Assembly (NCBI GenBank): GCA_027296925.1 | Contig: JAPUIP010000822.1 | Location: 1-5,960 of the forward strand | DNA from: Candidatus Poribacteria bacterium | GTDB taxonomy: Bacteria > Poribacteria > WGA-4E > PCPOR2b | DNA: 5,960 nucleotides | Direction: 5' to 3' | The notes under the pieces: generated by a model | Told to the model about the DNA's origin: nothing | The model's database searches: none | Seen by the model: the letters and a program-made list of their open reading frames with translations, nothing else | Part shown: piece after piece, positions 5,936 to 5,960 of the stretch | Layout of the letters: every line of letters begins with the position of its first letter | Numbering within the stretch: position 1 is the stretch's first letter | Program-made: the position numbers and the translations under genes

Positions 5936-5960
5936 TGATCCGCAGCCATTTCATTGATGC

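Noticed and set aside
5389..5938. Plus-strand open frames of 125 and 147 residues
   Set aside because: They lie opposite the TPR-like frame, whose helices and repeat pattern are convincing, and they show no motif.
1..5960. CRISPR array, tRNA, rRNA or insertion sequence
   Set aside because: No regularly spaced short repeats, no tRNA-like cloverleaf, no rRNA-like sequence and no transposase or terminal inverted repeats were seen.

Overview
The window looks like a piece of a Pseudomonadota chromosome, probably a gammaproteobacterium. The basis is an RND-type efflux outer-membrane channel of the NodT/OprM family, a Sec-exported double von Willebrand A protein with a perfect Shine-Dalgarno, and GC-leaning codon use in both flanks. 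The taxonomic call is an inference from gene content only.

Layout. Bases 3-125 (+) encode the last 40 residues of an efflux outer-membrane factor whose body lies to the left. Tail to tail with it, only 20 nt away, is a minus-strand gene (146-1426). It encodes an unrecognised protein with a helical, weakly HEPN-like C-terminal segment, and it appears cut short at its 3' end and irregular at its 5' end. Bases 1514-1723 form a gene-poor spacer with a weak plus-strand terminator-like hairpin. A plus-strand pair follows: a visibly AT-rich DUF4238 gene (1724-2707) and a small single-pass membrane protein (2880-3110). A minus-strand gene for an exported tandem VWA protein occupies 3352-5229. After a 271-nt gap comes a minus-strand TPR-like open frame (5501-5935) that meets an in-frame stop close to the right edge.

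The main structural signal is a pair of about 105-bp imperfect direct repeats (R1 1411-1513, R2 3142-3246; about 85% identical by hand alignment). They bracket the DUF4238/small-membrane-protein unit at a period of about 1.73 kb. Read on the minus strand, both copies start with the same 12-residue peptide. In R1 this frame runs on into the 146-1426 gene, while in R2 it is broken by small indels. The simplest reading is that 126-3351 is an accessory insert between an efflux operon and the VWA/TPR genes. In it, the two-gene cargo sits between an extended and a relic copy of the same short segment.

How the genes work together. The VWA and TPR genes share a strand, but the 271-nt gap gives no firm operon evidence. 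The DUF4238 and small membrane genes share a strand and lie together between the repeats, so they may be co-inherited cargo. No biochemical function can be assigned to either from sequence. A defence or toxin role is possible given the context but is not shown here.
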